Below are positions 13,809 to 16,328 of a stretch of 16,328 nucleotides of DNA, piece by piece (the first letter of the stretch is position 1; every line of letters begins with the position of its first letter). Below the pieces are notes generated by a model that was not told where the DNA came from, ran no database searches, and saw only the letters and a program-made list of their open reading frames with translations. The stretch comes from Caldilineales bacterium (lineage in GTDB: Bacteria > Chloroflexota > Anaerolineae > JAAEKA01), in contig JAJTXO010000026.1 of assembly GCA_021463315.1 (NCBI GenBank), positions 1 through 16,328 of the forward strand, written 5' to 3'. The translations under genes were made by a program, and so were the position numbers.

Positions 13809-15470
13809 TTACGCGTCTGCGATCGCGGTCAGGATTGTCGGCCGCCGCCCCACCCGCTCGTAGAAATAGCGGCCCAGCGCCTCGCGCGCGGCTTCGTCCA
13901 GCCCGCGCTTGCCGACGCGATTGGTCTCGCGCAGGGCTGAAATCAGCCGGTCTACCGCGCCAGCCATCAGATCGCCCGCTTCCTTCTCGTAGACGAAACC
14001 GCGTGAGATGATCTCGGGCGGACCGGTCATTTCCCGCATGGCGTAGTTCCACTTGAAGGAGGCCACCACCACACCGCTGCTGGCAAGCGCTTCCCGCTCG
14101 CGCAGCACGGTTGGCCCCACGTCGCCCACGCTGGTGCCGGCCACGAAGACGTAGCCGCCCGGCAAGCGCTCGCCGATCAGCGCGCCGGCCTCGTCGAATT
14201 CCAGCACGGCGCCGTTTTCCACGGTCAAAATGTATTCTTCGGGGATGCCCATCTGCCGCGCCAAGCGGGCGTGGGCGTGCAGGTGACGCAGCTCGCCATG
14301 CACGGGGATGAAGTATTCTGGCTTGGTCAGCGACAGCAACAGCTTCATCTCTTCCTGGCTGGCGTGGCCGCTGACGTGGACATTGGCCAGCGGGGGATAG
14401 ATCACGTCGGCCCCACGGCGGATCAGCCGGTTGATCATGGCAGACACCACCTGCTCGTTGCCGGGGATGGGATGGGAGCTGAGCACCACCGTGTCGCCGG
14501 GGACGATCTCGATGTCGCGATGTTTGCCGCCGGCGATGCGGGCCAGGGCGGCTTCGGGCTGCCCCTGCGCGCCGGTGGTGATGATCACCAGCTTGTCGTG
14601 GGATGTGCCCTCGGTTTTGTCCAGCTCCACCAGCACGCCGCGCGGGACCTCCAGATAGCCCAGCTTGCGCGCGACCTTGACGTATTGGTGCATGCTGTAG
14701 CCGGCCAGCGCCACCTTGCGCTTGTGGCGGTGCGCCATGTCCAGGATCAATTGGATGCGGCTGAGCAGGGAGGCAAAGGTGGAGACGATGATGCGGCCCT
14801 GCGCCTCGCGGAAGATCACGTCGAAGGCGGCGCTGACTATGGCTTCGGTGGGGGTCCAGCCGGGCCGCTCGGCGCCGGTGGAGTCGGCCAGCAGCACCAT
14901 GACCCCTTCCTTGCCCAGCTCGGCCAGCCGTCCGAAGTCAGGCCCCATGCCCTGCACCGGGGTGTAGTCGAACTTGAAGTCGCCGGTGTGCAGGACCATG
15001 CCGACCGGGGTGCGGATGGCTACCGCCACGCCGTCGGGGATGGAGTGGGTGACCGCGATGAACTCCAGATCGAAGGCGCCGACCGGGAAGGTCTCTCCCT
15101 CGTCCACGGTGATCTGGGGGCACTGCTTGTAGAGGCCAGCCTCCTTGAGCTTGCCCTCCACCAGCCCCTGCACCATGCGCGTGCCGAAGATGGGCGTGCT
15201 CAGGTTCAGGTCGCGGATCAGATAGGGCAGCGCGCCGATGTGGTCTTCGTGGCCGTGGGTGATGACGATGCCCGCGATGCGCGCTCGGAGTTCAGGATCG
15301 CGCAGGTAGCTCCAGTCGGGCAGCACCAGGTCGACGCCCAGCATGTCGTTGGCCGGGAACATCAGCCCGGCGTCGACGATCAGGATATCGCGGCCATATT
15401 CGAACAAGGTCATGTTCTTGCCGATTTCCCCCAGGCCGCCGAGGGGAATGATGCGTAAGCTGTTGGTCAT
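13809..15470 (-). CDS. rnj: Ribonuclease J (metallo-beta-lactamase/beta-CASP family)
   Basis: A 553-residue enzyme, the normal length for RNase J, which matures and degrades RNA with 5'-to-3' exonuclease and endonuclease activity in the cytoplasm. The start RIIPLGGLGEIGKN is diagnostic. Zinc-binding motifs: HGHEDH (72-77), H142 in THSIPD, and HTGDFKFD (161-168) with the ligand Asp. The beta-CASP part follows (ADST 195-198, GYSMHQY, SSHPIPGNE), with HVSGHAS (365-371) and PVHGELRHL (389-397), then the C-terminal dimerisation region. The ATG at 15470 is the only start that fits the family, yet it has no Shine-Dalgarno: the leader is a run of pyrimidine-rich heptamers ending 3 bp from the ATG. 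It is convergent with the phosphofructokinase gene and downstream of a PAP2-type gene. Confidence 0.96.
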   Translation of the reverse strand: MTNSLRIIPLGGLGEIGKNMTLFEYGRDILIVDAGLMFPANDMLGVDLVLPDWSYLRDPELRARIAGIVITHGHEDHIGALPYLIRDLNLSTPIFGTRMVQGLVEGKLKEAGLYKQCPQITVDEGETFPVGAFDLEFIAVTHSIPDGVAVAIRTPVGMVLHTGDFKFDYTPVQGMGPDFGRLAELGKEGVMVLLADSTGAERPGWTPTEAIVSAAFDVIFREAQGRIIVSTFASLLSRIQLILDMAHRHKRKVALAGYSMHQYVKVARKLGYLEVPRGVLVELDKTEGTSHDKLVIITTGAQGQPEAALARIAGGKHRDIEIVPGDTVVLSSHPIPGNEQVVSAMINRLIRRGADVIYPPLANVHVSGHASQEEMKLLLSLTKPEYFIPVHGELRHLHAHARLARQMGIPEEYILTVENGAVLEFDEAGALIGERLPGGYVFVAGTSVGDVGPTVLREREALASSGVVVASFKWNYAMREMTGPPEIISRGFVYEKEAGDLMAGAVDRLISALRETNRVGKRGLDEAAREALGRYFYERVGRRPTILTAIADA

Positions 15471-15473
15471 GGT

Positions 15474-15543
15474 GGGGAGTGGGGAGTAGGGAGTAGGGAG
15501 TGGGGAGTAGGGAGTAGGGAGTAGGGAGTAGGGAGTAGGGAGA
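15474..15543 (+). repeat. Heptamer microsatellite (RGGGAGT), ten units
   Basis: Nine perfect RGGGAGT units and a last AGGGAGA run without interruption directly upstream of the RNase J start codon. On the plus strand the regularly spaced GGG runs fit a G-quadruplex pattern (G3-N4 repeated). The RNase J leader RNA would carry the complementary ACTCCCY series. Such simple repeats change length by slippage. Confidence 0.93.
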
Positions 15544-15589
15544 GATTGGTGGATCGGTTCACCGCATCAGTTTCACAAAGGGGCGTAAA

Positions 15590-15668
15590 GTTCCTCTGAG
15601 TTCCTCATGAGTTCCTCATGAGTTCCTCTGAGTTCCTCTGGTTCCCCAGAGTTCCTCTCAGTTCCTCA
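15590..15668. repeat. Degenerate 9-11 bp tandem repeat (GTTCCTCTGA-like), about eight units
   Basis: Units of GTTCCTC followed by TGA, ATGA, TG or TCA repeat with slight variation, including two identical 11-bp units at 15600-15621. Read on the minus strand they are GAGGAAC repeats. The array crosses the stop codon of the PAP2-type gene (15658-15660), so the last coding codons belong to the repeat. Confidence 0.85.
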
Positions 15669-16328
15669 AATCGCTGTCGGCTAGTCGGAGTTTGACGAAG
15701 AGCCAGGGCGCCAGCCAGACGGCGGCCAGGCCTACCAGCCCGTAGCGCAGCAGGCGCAGGGCAACATCCAGGCCCCAGGGGTGCAGATCGGGCAGCGCTG
15801 AGCCGCCGAAGTAGAGTACACCTACCAGCACGATGCCCACCAGATAGCGCAGCGCCCGCCGGCCCAGCGAGCCATCGACGCGGAAGCGCACTGTGCGCTC
15901 CTCCAGGATGGCGCCCAGCCCCGCGCCCATCAGAATGCCGGCCAGGGTGGCGCCGGTTTCGTTGGGATAGCGGCTGGCTGAGTCGGCCGGCGTTAGCAGC
16001 ATCAGCGCCAGCGGGCCGACGATGGCCAGCAGCGCCTGGCGGCCGGGCGAAAGGCTGTGCCACCAGGCCGCCAGCCGGTCCTCGAAGCGCAGCCAGAGCA
16101 GCAGGATCACGATGCCCAGAAACCAGCCGCCCAGGACGTCCTGCGGAAAATGGATGCCCACATAGAGCCGCGACAGCCCGATCAGAAAGATCAGCGCCAC
16201 GGCCAGCGCGGTAAACCAGCCGCGCCGCACCTTGGCAGCCAGGTAGCCCCAAACGATCACAGCGCCGGTCTGGGCATGGTTGCTGGGAAAGCCGAAGCTG
16301 GACTCGCTGACCAGCCGGCGCACGCGCG
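15658..16328 (-). CDS. PAP2-family membrane phosphatase, 5' end cut by the window edge
   Basis: The frame remains open to the window edge. The GTG at 16323 is probably an internal codon, since the first phosphatase motif (K-x6-RP) would lie further upstream. Counting from that GTG, FPSNHA (12-17) is the second PAP2 motif (PSGH type, with Asn in place of Gly) and SRLYVGIHFPQD (51-62) is the third, carrying the catalytic His and Asp. Transmembrane segments appear at about 37-52, 63-77, 93-106, 128-142, 163-179 and 197-212. The family removes phosphate from membrane lipids such as undecaprenyl-pyrophosphate or phosphatidic acid; the substrate here is unknown. The segments after the third motif form an extra C-terminal membrane region. 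The last residues (LRN, stop) are encoded by the tandem repeat. Confidence 0.85.
   Translation of the reverse strand, partial: RVRRLVSESSFGFPSNHAQTGAVIVWGYLAAKVRRGWFTALAVALIFLIGLSRLYVGIHFPQDVLGGWFLGIVILLLWLRFEDRLAAWWHSLSPGRQALLAIVGPLALMLLTPADSASRYPNETGATLAGILMGAGLGAILEERTVRFRVDGSLGRRALRYLVGIVLVGVLYFGGSALPDLHPWGLDVALRLLRYGLVGLAAVWLAPWLFVKLRLADSDLRN

Noticed and set aside
14271..15458. A 395-codon plus-strand frame opposite RNase J
   Set aside because: Shadow of the RNase J gene in a high-GC sequence; no motif, and unusual H/D/Q-rich composition.

Overview
The window looks like a chromosomal segment of a GC-rich, free-living bacterium, most plausibly a member of the Chloroflexota (Anaerolineae/Caldilineae-like). 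This is an inference from three things: RNase J, a long ManC-like nucleotidyltransferase fused to a phosphomannomutase-like domain, and intergenic spaces crowded with short hairpin repeats and tandem repeats. No rRNA or marker gene is present to confirm it. Coding is dense, mostly on the minus strand. No tRNA, rRNA or CRISPR array was recognised.

Left end (1-2463): a compact two-gene restriction-modification-like cassette on the minus strand. A TSPPY-type DNA methyltransferase is followed 4 bp later by a probable PD-(D/E)xK-type endonuclease. The pair sits between two almost identical 76-77 bp elements in inverted orientation, each able to fold into a 15-bp stem. The endonuclease gene is visibly less GC-rich than the rest of the window, which fits acquisition by transfer.

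Centre left (2467-7964): a secreted LysM-Gmad2-NTF2-like protein, then (in transcription order) a ROK sugar kinase, a GNAT acetyltransferase and the ManC/PMM-like fusion. The last three are tightly packed (3-bp gap, then a 4-bp overlap) behind a promoter-like sequence, so they look like one sugar-phosphate/sugar-nucleotide operon. Between the operon and the LysM gene lies an inverted-repeat hairpin.

Centre (8074-10373): two tandem paralogous endonuclease/exonuclease/phosphatase (EEP) family genes expressed from a near-consensus promoter. They are followed by about 700 bp without genes that carries a second cluster of the palindrome found at the cassette borders, and another promoter.

Centre right (10374-13569, plus strand): a membrane-anchored protein with a C-terminal zinc ribbon, then a 731-residue tandem 6-phosphofructokinase. 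Its N half keeps the catalytic residues. Its C half has lost them, as in eukaryotic PFK-1.

Right end (13570-16328): a 73-bp tandem repeat between convergent genes, RNase J on the minus strand with a heptamer microsatellite directly at its start codon, a decamer-type repeat that runs into the end of the next gene, and a PAP2-family membrane phosphatase cut by the window edge. ROK kinase and phosphofructokinase both serve upper glycolysis, and ManC would draw on the same hexose-phosphate pool for GDP-mannose-type precursors.
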